A DNA stretch of 64,000 nucleotides from Lepidostoma basale (GCA_022606425.2 JAHDVF020000016.1:3316501-3380500); one strand, 5' to 3'; counted from the stretch's first letter, positions 20,825-32,614 are shown. Notes: generated by a model not told the origin, from the letters alone. A program made the numbers and translations.

Positions 20825-22270
20825 TACTATTATAAATACTGAATGGTTTCACATTTTGTTATTAAATCCATAAATTTTATTGAGTTTATCAATTCGCCAT
20901 GGGTTTCTTTTGATAATGTAATGATAACTATTTTGGTTTAATTTAACTTTATTATCTCAATAAATCCTGAGAAAACATTTGAAAGTTCACCAATAACATG
21001 CGTCATATTTTATGTTTGTTTAAATCTGAAAAACGTTTCCATTCTGAAAAAACAATATTATACAGTAAAGGGCGCTATTGAGTTATACAGATTATCTAGG
21101 ATTGTTGGTGCTTGGGCCGTTTGCGGCATTAAACTGATTCGATTCGGCATCCACAGCGCCGATACATCAACTGAAAACTGATACAAAGGGCTTTATCTCT
21201 CAAATGGGACGATCATTTGCGTTCGCCAATAAAACCGCATCTACTCACCGCGGTAATATGCGTATTATCTATTCATTAGGGAGAGGGTGGAACTAAGCAC
21301 GAGGAATCCTGAAAGCCTCCTCCCTGGAGTATTCCAACATTTTAATTGATGTTTTGAATAAAATACCACGTTTTACCATCATTGATAGAGTATGAAAATA
21401 ACTAATATGTTTACCATTTTTTAACTTCATATATTTTTAAATTATCCACTAGAGAATTGTCATGATAACAAATATACTTTACAAAGTGTGACCTTCAATA
21501 TTTCTTATTTTCTTCGTATCAATGGCAAGAAAGCTTTACATATCCCAGTGATGTCACATAAATGGGCATATAACTCATATATTATTTCATGCCCCAAATT
21601 GCCGCACAGAGGCCCTTCGAAGTTCTCCTGTATTGAAGGCGATTCGTCTCTTAAATGAGGTTGCAAAAGACCTCTTTGGATGCAGTTATGGCGAATTGTT
21701 ATAACGATAAAAACAGTTGTATATACAAAGTGTATAAAAAAGAAAAATAGAAATAATAATATAAACCTGTAGAAGGTCTTTAAAAAAACATAAATATTTT
21801 CCAAAACCCAGATTACCGCAGATACAACTAGGAACCAGCTGATCTTACCAACCGTGATTATCCGCGAACATTTTCATTCGGTTTTTTGTAAATGTTAAGG
21901 ATGTTAAAAAAGTACTTCTTTATTTTTGAGATGAAAAGAGCTTTTCGCCCCTCATAAAACGAAACAATTGATTGAAAAAGCAAATCATTTCAACCACCAT
22001 CAACTAGATTAACAAACATAATTAACATTCATTAAAAACAAAACACTTTCAAGGGATCACGGCAGCAACGTAAAAAACAACAAAATGGAAGTCATTTCAT
22101 TATTATAAATTTTGTGATGGAAGTCGAAAAAGAATTGTATAACACAATACTAAAATAATATTAATCTAATTTTATACATATGTAAAATATCCTGAAAGAT
22201 AGTTTTATTAACGTCGCTTACACCGGACTGGTGACTTGGATCATACATTTATTTATTTATAATATATATA
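20825..22270. other. Non-genic stretch
   Basis: AT-rich with a GC-richer segment at 21060-21330. The minus-strand open frame 21505-21804 is hydrophobic and low in complexity, with no recognisable family. Confidence 0.45.
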
Positions 22271-22288
22271 TGAACTAAGTAGTTTTAG

Positions 22289-22366
22289 AAGGAGTGCCGC
22301 ATCGGTTAAAGTGGGACAGTCCATTCTTTCTGCTTACTCTTTCAGAGAGACGGCGTGATGGTTAGT
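22289..22366 (+). mobile_element. F element, 78 bp 5'-truncated copy with TSD
   Basis: Carries only the last part of F: GGAGTGCCGCATCGG, then the shared LINE-A terminus CAGTCCATTCTTTCTGC and GACGGCGTGATGGTTAGTT. The flanks are TAAGTAGTTTTAG (22276-22288) and TAAGTATTTTTAG (22367-22379), a 13 bp target duplication with one change. This shows that F spreads by target-primed reverse transcription with 5' truncation. Confidence 0.8.
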
Positions 22367-22398
22367 TAAGTATTTTTAGCTATTTAAAATACACGAAT

Positions 22399-22590
22399 AA
22401 AAAAAGTTGTTTATGTACAAACTCCGTATAAACTAATTAATGCGAATAAAAATGTTTATTTTCTAGAAGTTTAAACATTTTTTATGGGAATGACATGTTT
22501 CTTACCAACGCCAAATATGTCAATCTTATAAAATGTAATAAAACTTCAAGAAAACATGGCTCTTTTATTCGTATAATATCAAGTTTATTG
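22399..22590. repeat. Foldback element FB-B copy 4
   Basis: ATTAATGCGAATAAAAATG and TTTATGGGAATGACATG on the left are mirrored by TAAAATGTAATAAAACTTC and a degraded ATTCGTATAAT on the right. The centre is shortened. Confidence 0.65.
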
Positions 22591-23165
22591 AGATTTTGAG
22601 TAAATCCGAGTAACTCGTCTTTCTCCACCGACGCTACGTTTCAGAGATCTCCATTTTCAAGGTACTCGTAGTTATGATCATAGCTTCCAACCGTGAAAAT
22701 CTACGCAATGACTTAAATATGTATTTTTTGTTAAATGATATAAAACTTGTTCTCTTAATTGATCTCTGTAAACTCGCCAATATATAAGATATTACAAGGA
22801 AAATTGGCTATCATAATATCCCCCGCCCCTCGGGACTATGGGGCGAGGGAAGAAAGAGAATAGGGGTAGAAATGGGGGCAGTAGGTAAAGAGGGATGCTG
22901 TGTACAACTGGCCGGAACTATTTAACTATTTACTGAGGGAACTGCGAGCGCTAATACCTTCCGAATTGTGGCAAAGGATTTAGTTGAAATACAGCCTGAC
23001 CGGAGAAGACAGCGCTATCATTTGTGTAAATACTATACAGGCTGCTGGTATTGGATTTAATTTTTATATTAAGCTACTTTTGACACCAACTAAATTAATG
23101 AAATTTCAATAACTCTAAAAATTTCATATAAATTTATATTTTAAAGTTAAATTATTTTGTTTAAA
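22591..23165. other. Non-genic stretch
   Basis: No gene seen. A G-rich segment lies at about 22820-22900. The rest is AT-rich. Confidence 0.45.
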
Positions 23166-23169
23166 TATT

Positions 23170-23460
23170 TTCTCTTTCACTTTGGTGTCATGTCAGGTCA
23201 CATTGACATTAAATATCACTTGAGAGCAGACGTCTCTGTACCTGACAGCTCGAAACAGCTCCTCAAAGCTTGTCCAGTTCTTTGTAGTGTCGATCCACTA
23301 GATTTGCCTCCTGCCAACACCTCGTTAAACCTATATTTTGCCCGCGATGATCAAGCGCAGCAATTCATATCTTTTCTTCTGATCACATGACCTAAATATG
23401 CCACCTTACGGGCTTTAATATTGGCCAACAATTCCCTATCAACTCTTGCTTAACAAAACA
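23170..23460 (-). mobile_element. LINE-Q RT C-terminal fragment
   Basis: Read on the minus strand, frames give ELLANIKARKVAYLGHV-like codons, then GRRQI-stop-WIDTTKNWTSFEELFRA and NVNVT-stop-HDTK. The motif order (KxRKVAYLGHV, GRRxxSW, LFRxA) is that of a non-LTR RT C-terminus I recognise from insects. At least one internal stop and frameshifts. The tail at the left is A/G-rich (AAAGTGAAAGAG). Confidence 0.75.
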
Positions 23461-24645
23461 AACATTTTAGATTAAATAAATTTAAATATTTAGGTTTTTC
23501 ATGCTTTCATTTAAAACCAGTGTTCCGAGAAACATTTCACAGACAGTTTTCAAGAAAAGTAATGTAATAACCCTTGAGTTAAAAACAAGAACGATCTACA
23601 AATTCCCGCCTTCGGAAGAAGCCAGAAAAAATTTAAACATTTAAGAAAAGAACAGTGCCAATCGTGATATTTTACCTACATATTTAAATTATACGTCTAT
23701 GTCACATTTGCTTATTTTTAAGTGTCATTCGTTGATGAATTGATGTTATTATTTCCTCGTACTTCTATGATAACTTTCAATAACTACCAAAAACTGTTTT
23801 AACTTCCTGAATAAATTGGTAGCGATAAATATAAATTAATGTATTGAGCGAAAGCGTATGAAAGATCTTTGTTTAATATACGTATAATATGAAATAAGTT
23901 GTAACGTTAGCACTGGATTTCCATTATTATTAGTCTATTATTTCGAGCAGATTTGAAATATGTTTAGAGAATATAAACAACAGTGGAAAAAATTGTATTG
24001 TTTTTCTTGTGCCTTGGATAATCAGTAGTGAACAACTCACTATTTAATACATCTTCCTAAGGCATTTTATAATGACTTGGCAAGGCAAAAATTGACATTC
24101 AAAAACATATATTTTTATCCTAATCATTTATAAAAAAAACAGAGTAGTAAATTATAATTGAATTATGAATAAAAGCGCTGTTTTTTCCGCAGTTTAAAAA
24201 AATATACTTTAAATAATGAAAAAATCATAGTTTAGATCTTTCATAAAATTCTGTAACACACTGTATTTCAAATATGAGGTGGGTACCCTGGAATCCTTCT
24301 ATTGATACGAAATAATATTATGTAATCCGAAAATCCTTTGAATAGCAGATATGATTCCAGAATGATCTACGGATTGATTAAAGCAGCCAGCGATGGATGC
24401 GATCAGTTCAAAGTGTATCGAAATAAGAATACAATAACCATTAAAAGTACTACAATTGCAAATGATTAACCGGAATTAGTTGCTGAGAAAATGAACCGCC
24501 ATATTCCACTCACTTGATAAGCATTTATATCTTCATCCGCATGTTTACAACATTTCCGTCATACCCATTATTTTTAACTGATTTGTAACACGGCATTTTT
24601 ATAATATTTTGTCAATTTGACATCGTCTTTTTTTTACTTTGATTT
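23461..24645. other. Non-genic stretch with FB-B relic
   Basis: AT-rich. A short FB-B-like relic (CTTCCTAAGGCATTTTATAA and GGCAAGGCAAAAATTGACATTC) lies at about 24051-24101. No gene. Confidence 0.4.
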
Positions 24646-24650
24646 CGCCA

Positions 24651-24840
24651 TTTTTTTTATTTAAAAAAAAAAGACTAACATCAAGGATTTACATCAATGA
24701 TATTAGAATTTATTTTACAATCTTCAATGTGAGCAGAAAATAGCTCGTTATTATGAAAAAGGAACCTGGTCGTGTCCAGGCTTGAACCCATGTCCCCTGA
24801 ATCATGAGCCAAGCGTTCTATCCCCTAAACCACCACCCGA
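24651..24840 (-). mobile_element. SINE-I copy 1 (tRNA-derived)
   Basis: Minus orientation. The head at the right reads GGGTGGTGGTTTAGGGGATAG (A-box-like), then GGGTTCAAGCC (B-box-like) and CTGGACACGACCAGG. The anticodon-loop position reads CTCATGA. The body ends at an A-run next to a T-run at about 24651-24672. It is homologous over its whole length to the copy at 57666-57853, which confirms an interspersed SINE and not a functional tRNA gene. Confidence 0.85.
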
Positions 24841-25380
24841 ATTCCATTATACACGTGAGGAATATTTTGTTGATAATTTAACGAAAGAGGATTTTCTTAA
24901 ACTCTGCCATTGAATGAATTCTATAAAACTAATTTTTTAATAAAAAAATTCTAATTGCACTTTACCAAGACCAATATTAGCTGGCTATCTATCAATGCAG
25001 CCCTGACTAAAACAAGAGTGGATATCGTGGTGAAAAAAACATGAGATAAAATGCCAAGCCCTGAATTCGGCCTGGCCAACTTGGAGCACTACATTCAGTG
25101 CCACAAAATTAGTGTTCCGTATAAACCATCGCCAATATAAATCCTATTTCCAATAGTGTTTATATCCCACATAGATGAAACAACTAATAGATATACGTTC
25201 CTACGCCAGAAATCCAAGCTTAAATCCAATGATCGTCATATAGCAACTGTCCGATGATGGAGGTACGGAGGTCTTTGAAAATAAATAAAACATTGGTTTT
25301 TACAACATTTTGAATGTATACAAATACTTGTAGACGAACAACTGGATTTCACCCATTGCGGGCTATCAATTCAAGAATCA
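24841..25380. other. Non-genic stretch
   Basis: No gene or repeat recognised. AT-rich with scattered GC-richer patches (25060-25110). Confidence 0.45.
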
Positions 25381-25381
25381 A

Positions 25382-25645
25382 TTGTATCTCAATAGAGACG
25401 AAGATGCTAATTGGAAACAGAATATGGTTGATCGAGGTGTTTACAGAACTTATGACCTGTCATTGGTTGGGTTAAGCGCACGCTTTATGTAATACAACAT
25501 TTCCCATTTCACCTTTTTTCTTATGACCACCATGTTTGACAAATTTTTGGAAATTGTATACTCGTATATGTTAATCTGTGAGACCGCCCTTTACATGGTA
25601 GTTTTTGCAATCTACACACTAACGCCATCTATGATAACGATTCCT
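25382..25645 (+). repeat. Interspersed repeat H copy 2
   Basis: TTGTATCTCAATAGAGACG, GAGGTGTTTACAGAACTTATG, TTGGGTTAAGCGCACGC and ACGCCATCTATGATAACG, in the same order as the copy at 18257-18500. It is slightly longer in the middle. Confidence 0.7.
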
Positions 25646-25929
25646 CCTTAAACTCCTTTCTCCTTAAATACTTTGTCTACATTTAATCTCCCAAGCACCC
25701 ATTCCCAATCAAATGCAAATTGATCATTTATTAATTTCTATATAAATTATATCTTTTCGAATGTATGTTTTTTCTAAATTACATTTTTTTATAATATTAT
25801 TTATATTATCATCATAAAAAAATATTACTTTTTATAACAAATAGCCCAGGTTAATTTTTAAATTTGAGCTTTTGTATTAATTTTTAATATGTCTTTATAT
25901 TAGTCTTTCTTTGTTTAGTTTTTATTATA

Positions 25930-26050
25930 ATATATTTTTACACCTGAAGATGGAGGTATCCTCCGAAACATGTCGTGGTTTTTTAAAAAATAGTGGATTA
26001 AACAAAGTTTTTCAATTTCCTAAGTTTATTACTATGGAATTCCACAGTGC
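25930..26050 (+). repeat. FB-E copy 2, single arm with well-formed module
   Basis: Carries the folded module in a complete form: CAC 25941-25943, CTGAAGA 25944-25950, an unpaired T, stem GGAGG/CCTCC (25952-25956 and 25960-25964), GAAACATGTC 25965-25974, then GTG that can pair with CAC. It continues to TTACTATGGAATTCCACAG, the common FB-E right end. The 130-codon open frame starting at 25911 runs through it and is probably not a gene. Confidence 0.75.
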
Positions 26051-26480
26051 TAATGCCTTAGCGTTCAATATTGGCTTTAAATCTTGTGTTTTCATTTTCA
26101 GAACATCAAACTTGGCCATTCAACAATATTCATTTGTCAGCCCAACGCTTGATTTAAGTAAAGAATTTATACTTTCTGTTTTTTGTACTAATAAGTTTAT
26201 GTGCTTCGATATGTTGCGAAGCTTTATCACGCGGAAAACGAATTGGAATGTTATGAGCGAGGTTAATTACTGTTTAATTACCAATCATAAATATTCATTG
26301 TAGTGTAAACGTTTGGAAGATGACTGCATCCAGCAGTGAAGAGATCAAAGCTGAGGAAGTTTATATATTCATCCCTTTCATTTTATTTATTTTTAAATAA
26401 TTATTTAAAACTTATCGTCGTCGTTTGTTTTAACGACAAATAATTTATAATAATGAAAATACACATTTTTAAACGATGAA

Positions 26481-27140
26481 CAACATTATCGTGAAAGCTG
26501 AAAAGCAAGTAAATGAGTTCGTGTATTTAGGTAGTATGTTTACAAGAGATGGGGGGGGGGAGTGGAGAGGGATATTGAAAGAAAGGTTGGGGCAGGAAAT
26601 TAAGTGAATGGTGCACTCAAAGTTGTCATCGCAAACAAAAACCTATCGAAAAAAGCTAGAATGGCAGTGAAAAATTGTGTTCTTCTACCAACCCTTGTGT
26701 ATGGAAGCGAAGCATTGAACTGGCAAAAGAGGATGAAAGTAGAAAAAAAACAGTAGAAATGAGATCTCTTAGACGAATGTGTGGATACTCTGTGTATGAT
26801 AGAGTGTCGAATGAAAATATAATAAGTGAATGCGGTGCGAATGATGGTGTTATGAACAAAATAATGAAAGGATCATTATGATGGTTTGGACATATGGAAA
26901 GAATGAATAAAGAAAGAATGGTAAAAAAATTATATGTTAACGATGTAAATGGAACCGGAAATAAATAAATCAAATATTGCATTTCGGCCATGTGAGGAGT
27001 CAGAGAAATCGATGCGCGTGCATGACACGATGTATAAATGTTTAGGAAACGAGAAAAATATGTCAGGAAAGAAAAGTGTGGCAGTCCATTCTTTCTGCCT
27101 ACCCATTCGGGGAGATGGTGTCATGGTTAGTTAATTAGTT
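26481..27140 (+). mobile_element. LINE-A copy with TSD
   Basis: Plus-strand LINE-A of 660 bp. It starts at CAACATTATCGTGAA and includes the FVYLGSMFTRDG, ALKVVIANKN, MRSLRRMCGYSVYD and SECGANDGVMNK codons, ending in GGTTAGTTAATTAG. AAACGATGAA at 26471-26480 and 27141-27150 is the target duplication. A run of ten Gs at about 26551-26560 sits where other copies have GATGGGAGAG. Several frameshifts. Confidence 0.88.
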
Positions 27141-27150
27141 AAACGATGAA

Positions 27151-28590
27151 ACTTGATGAATTTGCCTCTTCGTAATATTATACGAGTACATCTAACACAA
27201 GGTCGAGGGATCTTGCGATACGACATTAATAGAATGACGAGTGTAAGTAGCCCCGGTTCTTATAATTGGATATTTCACGAAAGCAGTGAAGTGATTTTTA
27301 CACTAATTAAGATGAAGGCCTAAGTAGCCGCAGTTGATCAAAAAGTGTGAGCTGTCCGGACCTTCGGTGTTAATTGGATGGCCCTTTGAGAGCATTAGTG
27401 GCATGAAGAAATGCCGTCACACCGCATTTAAAATCATTCATCTGGCACAACAAGCATTCCCGTGGACCTCCACCCGGCATGACCCCGCCCTGGTCACATT
27501 ACCCCCTCCCTAGCATTACCCCCTGCCCGCATTACCCCACTTTTCCCACACCGCCGCATTAACCTCCCCTCTCAGGGCTGTCGTAGGGACCAAATTTTCA
27601 ACAATTCATTTTCTTAGAGAAATAATTTACCTTGAAATTGAAAGATATTATTTTTCTGGTATTTTGTTTACATTACTAACTTCTTTCTTCTCACAAAGTA
27701 AATTTTAATATATCTAAGAAACGATTTTAAAAGGGTATGGTTATTACATAATTTAAATAAAAAATCAACTTAATTCATATGATTGAAATGAAGTATTTTT
27801 ATCCAATTTCATTTTCTATAAAATTTCATAATTATATTATATTAAAATGTAAACAAAACGTGATTTGGTTCACTTGTAAGTTTATTTAATATATCTTGAC
27901 AAGTTTTGAAGACATGTATTTTCATCATGAAAATATATTAATTCTAAGGGTTCGTATTTCGCAAATGAGTATTTTAAATAAAAAATCAGGGTATGCTGTT
28001 TTTACTTTTCTTTGACCATTCGCTATAAAACGTATTACACAAACAGCATTCTAATTTGTACATCTTTGGTTTTTTCTTCACTTGCAAATTTTATTCGACA
28101 TGTTTCGATACTTTTCAGACTCGAAAATATCAAAGGGCAAGTATCCTTACATTTTAAGACACGTGAGTGTTTTCAACATGCATAACAGTACCAAATTTTA
28201 ATTCTTTACTAAAACATTTTGTTTCATCCAATAATATGTTTAATTTACTTTGATAATCTCTCATTCTCGCTCCTCTTAATATTCAGATCCTTTTGACGAT
28301 AGTTTTAATACAGTTTGGGGCGATTGTCTCTTGTATCGAACGGCGCCGTTAATACAAAATGGTCTCATTCCATTGATTTAACGATGGCAGTTTCCTCAAA
28401 CTATGATGAGAGCTCTGCGAGTCCTTCTAGAAAATATTATCCGCGCTATTACTTTCTATGGTAACATAAATTAATATTAATGGAATCTGCCGATCTATTC
28501 AATATTCTGCAAATATGAGAATATTTCCTTTCTATCATTTGATACTCAAATATTGTGTTAAAATAAAAACTTTTTTTTTGACAATTATAT
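27151..28590. other. Non-genic stretch with C-rich island
   Basis: Contains a C-rich island with repeated CATTACCCC blocks at about 27465-27570. The remainder is AT-rich. No gene. Confidence 0.5.
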
Positions 28591-28595
28591 TTTAA

Positions 28596-28990
28596 CTAGA
28601 AAAGAAGAAATACAAGCCCAAGTAAACAAGGCAGCTGCAATTTCTGGGGCTCTAAAATCCACAATATGGAAAAACAAAGACATGGCCATTAAGAGTAAGA
28701 TGAGAATCTATAAAGCATGCGTAGGATCAATAATTACATATGGCGTCGAAGTAAGGGCAGACACAGTAAGGACCAAACAAGTTTTGAGGACTTCCGAAAT
28801 GAAGACAATAAAGACGATAGCAGGCAAGGCACTAGGAGATCGCGTGAGGAACACCAGAATAAGAAAGATATGTGAGGTTGAGGATATTATAAGATGGAAC
28901 AGATAGCGAAAAAGGGACTTGTACGGTCATGTTCAAAGAATGGACACCACCAGACTCCCCTATATTGCATTGCATAATCAGCCTCATGGG
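28596..28990 (+). mobile_element. LINE-P RT C-terminal fragment
   Basis: Open codons from EEIQAQVNKAAAISGAL through TIWKNKDMAIKSKMRIYK, ITYGVEVRADTVRTKQ, RTSEMKTIKTIAGKALGDRV, IRKICEVEDIIRW, then a stop and HVQRMDTTRLP. This is the C-terminal pattern of a non-LTR RT (TRADTxxTKQxLRTxEMKxLRxIxG). It stops before the GRPPKRW block, which is kept in the other LINE-P copy at 63848. Both ends are truncated and no tail is present. Confidence 0.85.
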
Positions 28991-28999
28991 ACTCGTCCT

Positions 29000-29800
29000 C
29001 GTATATTAATCTTTTGTATATTCAAGCTCAAGTCCACAGAATTCTGTAGGATTTGAATTGAATGTATTTTTAATATTCTATTGATGATATAAATATATTT
29101 AAATTATAAAATGTTTAAGCTTTTCAGTCTAAGAAATCTATAAGAAAAATGTCATTTAAATCATTAAATTATGGAAAAAGGTTTTGTGATTTTTGGGTGT
29201 ATGTACTTAACTCAATAAGGAAATTTAGACTTCGTTTGTTTTTAAGATAATTAGCACTAAAAAGGTGTTAAACCAACTAACATTATCATTTGATTCAAGT
29301 TACCTTTGTCATGCCTTGGGAAAACTCTCTACTTCAATGAGTCCAATCCTCAATTGGTAACCTCTGTCTTGGAACCTAAATTTATTAATATTCTGTATCC
29401 ATTTTCGAGAACCCATAACTGTACCTTCAATAATAAATTTCCTACATAACGATACATGCTGTTATCAATAAGCCAATCCAATCACGTAGGGACAACACTC
29501 CGGGCGGGGCGTCACCTTTAAGCCATCTGCAGCAAATCACCCGATAATGGCTATAATCCAAGCTCCTATTATGACTCCCCCATGGCAGGGGTTGCAAAAC
29601 TTGTAAGATACTCTTTTAAAACTGTCCAATCTACTAATTAAAAACCGGTTTACAAGTGACGTGAGAAAATAGGTGAGAACTCACATACTAGAAATATATT
29701 GATAAAAGCAATTTTAGGGTAAAATTTAGTGAAGATTATACTCGAATACTTACATGAATGTAGAAATATATATTAAGATTTAGAAAATAAATATAATGAT
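29000..29800. other. Non-genic stretch
   Basis: AT-rich sequence with a GC-richer patch at 29480-29590. Nothing further recognised. Confidence 0.5.
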
Positions 29801-29803
29801 AAA

Positions 29804-30110
29804 TAACTAACTAACTAAACTAACCACCACGCCATTTCCACGGAGGCGTAGGTAGATAGTATGGACCGCCATACTACTCTGTCCTGACATACCTCTCTTG
29901 TTTCCTCTACATTCATAAATCGTAACATGCACGCTCATCGATTTTTCCGACTTCAAATGTGACCGCCTTTTAGTATTTGATTAATTTTGTCAGGCTATGC
30001 TTTCCTTGGTCTTCCACGGCTTCTCTTTCCACACACACTATTCTTATGCCACACTTTAACTATTATTCTCACGTCCATTCGTTCCATATGTCCAAACCAT
30101 CACAGGGACC
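29804..30110 (-). mobile_element. LINE-A' copy 2
   Basis: ACTAACTAACTAAACTAACC tail and CACGCCATTTCC terminus in minus orientation. It then follows the divergent LINE-A' version seen at 4807-5243 (GCCTTTTAGTATTTGATT, CTTGGTCTTCCACGGCTTC). No frame survives. Confidence 0.7.
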
Positions 30111-30189
30111 TTTTTTTTAATTTTAATTGTGATACAATCACCTCCCTTACATTTTTTCTTTATTTTGCCTGTTTATATTAAGTGAAAAT

Positions 30190-30590
30190 AAATACAAAAT
30201 TTAACTGTAAAATAACTTCGATTAATCCATTTTTATTAAATTCTCGGCTATTTGCTCACGTCACTTGCATGATTTTGTGTGACGACGCTTGGATATACGA
30301 GTATTATACTTTATATATTTCCATCCGATACTGCATTGACCGGGTAACGAAAATGGCGAGGCTGTGGTTTTATTTGGCTCAGACAGGTTATAATGCCTAC
30401 TACCAGATTTTTGACGCATTTTAAAAATTAAAATCCTATAATATCACATGTTGTATTTTAAGTTTATATTTGTTATTCAATTCGAAATTATTATTAAACT
30501 TACCGTTTTTTTTTAAATCACATTAAAATGTTTTGGAATATTAAAAAAATATGTCACTCTCATTTAATCTAAAAAAATTAAAACATACCT
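30190..30590. other. Non-genic stretch
   Basis: AT-rich, no supported feature. The 80-codon frame at 30182-30424 shows no family. Confidence 0.45.
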
Positions 30591-30601
30591 ACGTTTATCA
30601 A

Positions 30602-30842
30602 CTTTCTCGAAATGATACCGGAGCGCCATACAGGGCGAAGCATAGCGAAAGCTCCCCTTGTCTTGTCAAGTCTGCTGGCTACATCCTCCTCCGTACCTCC
30701 TGAGCCTGCTATCATACTACCGAGGTAGCAGAAGCTGGTCGTGGTCACAAGGGGGACACCGTGGAGCAAGATTGGGGTGGAGTCATTTGTGGACACTCGT
30801 AGGTCTACTGTCTTGGACATGTTAATCTTGAGACCTACTTTG
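30602..30842 (-). pseudogene. LINE-K RT segment, inverted half
   Basis: Open on the minus strand: KVGLKINMSKTVDLRVS, then PILLHGVPLVTTTSFCYLGS, GSGGTEEDVASRLDKTRGAF and LRPVWRSGIISRKL. It breaks off after RKL, where copy 1 continues KLQIFSSSVK. The residues are those just downstream of the catalytic YADD loop in a non-LTR RT. It is well conserved against copy 1. Confidence 0.9.
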
Positions 30843-31256
30843 AGACTTGGAAGTCTACCGCAGACGTTATTGGTAAACTCCAGGTGTTTATAAATAGGTG
30901 CCTTCGCTCAATATTCAAAATCTGTTGGCCCCAAACAGTGTCAAATGCCGTTCTCTGGACCATAGCAGGCGAAAAGCCAATTAGAGAACAAGTCGCTAGG
31001 CGCAAATGGCAGTGGATCGGTCACACTCTGAGACGGAACCCAGCCTGCATCGCTCAGGGCGCACTAGACTGGTCCCCTATGGGGGGAAAGAGAAAGCGAG
31101 GCAGACCTAGAGCCACCTGGAGAAGAACCCTGCAGGACGAGGTTAAGGCAGCAGGTCTCACTTGGGACGATGTTAAGCATCAGGCATGCATAGAGTCGGG
31201 TGGAGAAGATTCCTTGAGGCCCTATGCACCACGGAGATGTGACAGGACAAAAAGAA
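30840..31256 (+). pseudogene. LINE-K C-terminal segment, sense half
   Basis: Open from ETWKSTADVIGKLQVFINRC through WPQTVSNAVLWTIAGEKPI, RRKWQWIGHTLRRNPACIAQ, GALDW, KRGRPRATWRRTLQDEVKAA and LTWDDVKHQA. A short deletion after HQAC shifts the last codons relative to copy 1. It preserves the GALDW-to-GRPRA block that copy 1 lost. It is the C-terminal domain of an RTE-like ORF; no endonuclease or RNase H is seen. Confidence 0.9.
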
Positions 31257-31284
31257 GAAGAAGAAGACGTTTATCAAACACTTG

Positions 31285-31390
31285 ATTATGCCTTAGAACA
31301 TGTCATTCCCATAAACTGTCATAAAATTGATACAAAATAGACGTATTAATTATTTAATATGGAGTCTTACATTATTGTTAAAAAATAACT
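31285..31390. repeat. FB-B right-arm relic
   Basis: ATGCCTTAGAACATGTCATTCC, then ATAAAATTGATACAAAATAG, ATTTAATATGGAGTC and ACATTATTGTTAAAAAAT correspond to the inner stem and right end of FB-B. The left arm is missing. Confidence 0.55.
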
Positions 31391-31466
31391 AACCCGATTT
31401 CCTGAAAACGAGACTTTTCATCGATGATGAATATTATTAGTTTGGTATAAAGAGATTTTTTTCTAG

Positions 31467-31640
31467 ATTAACTAAGTAACTAACTTACTAAGCATCACGC
31501 CGTCTCCTCGAATGTGTAGACAGTAATAATGGACTGCCACATTGTTCTTCCCTGACATACTTCTCTCTCGTCCTCAATATTCATACACCGTGTCATACAC
31601 GCACGACGATTTCTCTGACTCACGTGGCCCACATTCAACA
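31467..31640 (-). mobile_element. LINE-A 3' fragment
   Basis: ACTAACTTACTAAGCATCACGCC tail and terminus, then ACATACTTCTCTCTC and GACTCACGTGGCCCACATTCAA. About 170 bp. In the element's sense the last codons still read close to SIITVYTFEETA. Confidence 0.75.
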
Positions 31641-32150
31641 GTATTAGTGGTAAGAAGATAAGCTTGGAATAGTTCATCCATTGAAACGTTAAGCTTAAAA
31701 ATGATTGTTACAGGCAATACGAAATAAAAGTGCAGCCAGCACCTCATCTCATCTATCACCCCTCCGGGCTGTCCACCGGAGGCCCGGCCCGGCCCCTGAC
31801 CCCTGGCCCCCTGGCCCCCTGGCCCAGATGAGGTCGGAATGCCATTAGCGGCGGAAGGGGGCGGGGGCGGCGCTAATTCAGCTGCAGGAGCCGAACTCTA
31901 ATAATACACAATATTTGACGGGATGACGGACATGTTTCAAGTTTGGCCTATCTCAAATAAACTGTCAGACAACTATTTTAACTAAAAAAATATGTAATTA
32001 ATGGTTCCTACATTATCCGCCATATTTATTCTAAAAATTAAATGTATGATTAGGATCGAAACATTAAACAATGTTTTAAGTTATTGATATTCTATCAAGT
32101 AAACTGTATACGTTTTTAAACTTTGGAAAGAATTGGTGGTTTGACATGTT
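31641..32150. other. Non-genic stretch with GC-rich tandem
   Basis: Contains a GC-rich segment at about 31760-31885 with CCCCTGG units repeated in tandem (31800-31825). The rest is AT-rich. No gene. Confidence 0.55.
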
Positions 32151-32157
32151 TAAAATT

Positions 32158-32365
32158 AGAATTAAACACTTTTAAAACGTTGTATGAAACCACTTTATTT
32201 TGAGTCAGGAGCGCCAACCGGTTTCACTCTGTAACCATCTTTGTCAGGGCTATACAGTTTGTGTATAGCCCTGACGAAGCTCGTTTCAAAGTGAAACCGG
32301 TTGGCGCTCCTGACTCAAAATAAAGTGGTTTTATACAATGTTTTAAAAGTGTTTAATTTTAATTT
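32158..32365. repeat. Foldback element FB-D copy 1
   Basis: Two arms of about 100 bp in inverted orientation around a centre near 32258. Each contains CAGGAGCGCCAACCGG or its complement, AAAATAAAGTGG and CACTTTTAAAAC. The right arm has module elements CTGACGA (32271-32277), a stem-loop, and GAAACCGGTT (32293-32302). The left arm's core is changed (CTGACAA). The outer ends are A/T-rich. Confidence 0.8.
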
Positions 32366-32614
32366 TGTATATGTTTTAATGATAGAAACGTTAATTTTTA
32401 ATTGTATTACACGCAACGTAAGAATTCAGACATAATTTGTTATATTATATTTTAGATAACAATCTAATAAACATTGTGATAAGCGAAACTTGACAAACAG
32501 TACCCATAGCTCATTCCAATCATATCTTTTTACACTATTTTAATAATTATATAGTAAATTATGTTCATCCATTTTAAATACTAATTAATTTTCCATCAAG
32601 CACACCTTATTAAA

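Larger units (their letters stand above)
30602..31266 (+). mobile_element. LINE-K copy 2 with 5' inversion and TSD
   Basis: A single insertion in two opposed halves. The left half (about 30602-30842) is inverted and encodes the upstream RT part. The right half (about 30840-31266) is in sense orientation and ends in a (GAA)n tail. ACGTTTATCAA at 30591-30601 and 31267-31277 is a perfect 11 bp target duplication around both halves. About 50 bp of element sequence (IFSSSVKSVLLYG codons in copy 1) are missing between them. This is what twin priming produces. Confidence 0.92.

Noticed and set aside
24770..24840. A minus-strand tRNA gene
   Set aside because: The tRNA-like part continues into a body shared with 57666-57853 and ends in an A-run, so it is a SINE head.
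25911..26303. A 130-codon protein-coding gene
   Set aside because: The frame begins inside and runs through the FB-E arm and module, shows no domain, and has low-complexity composition.
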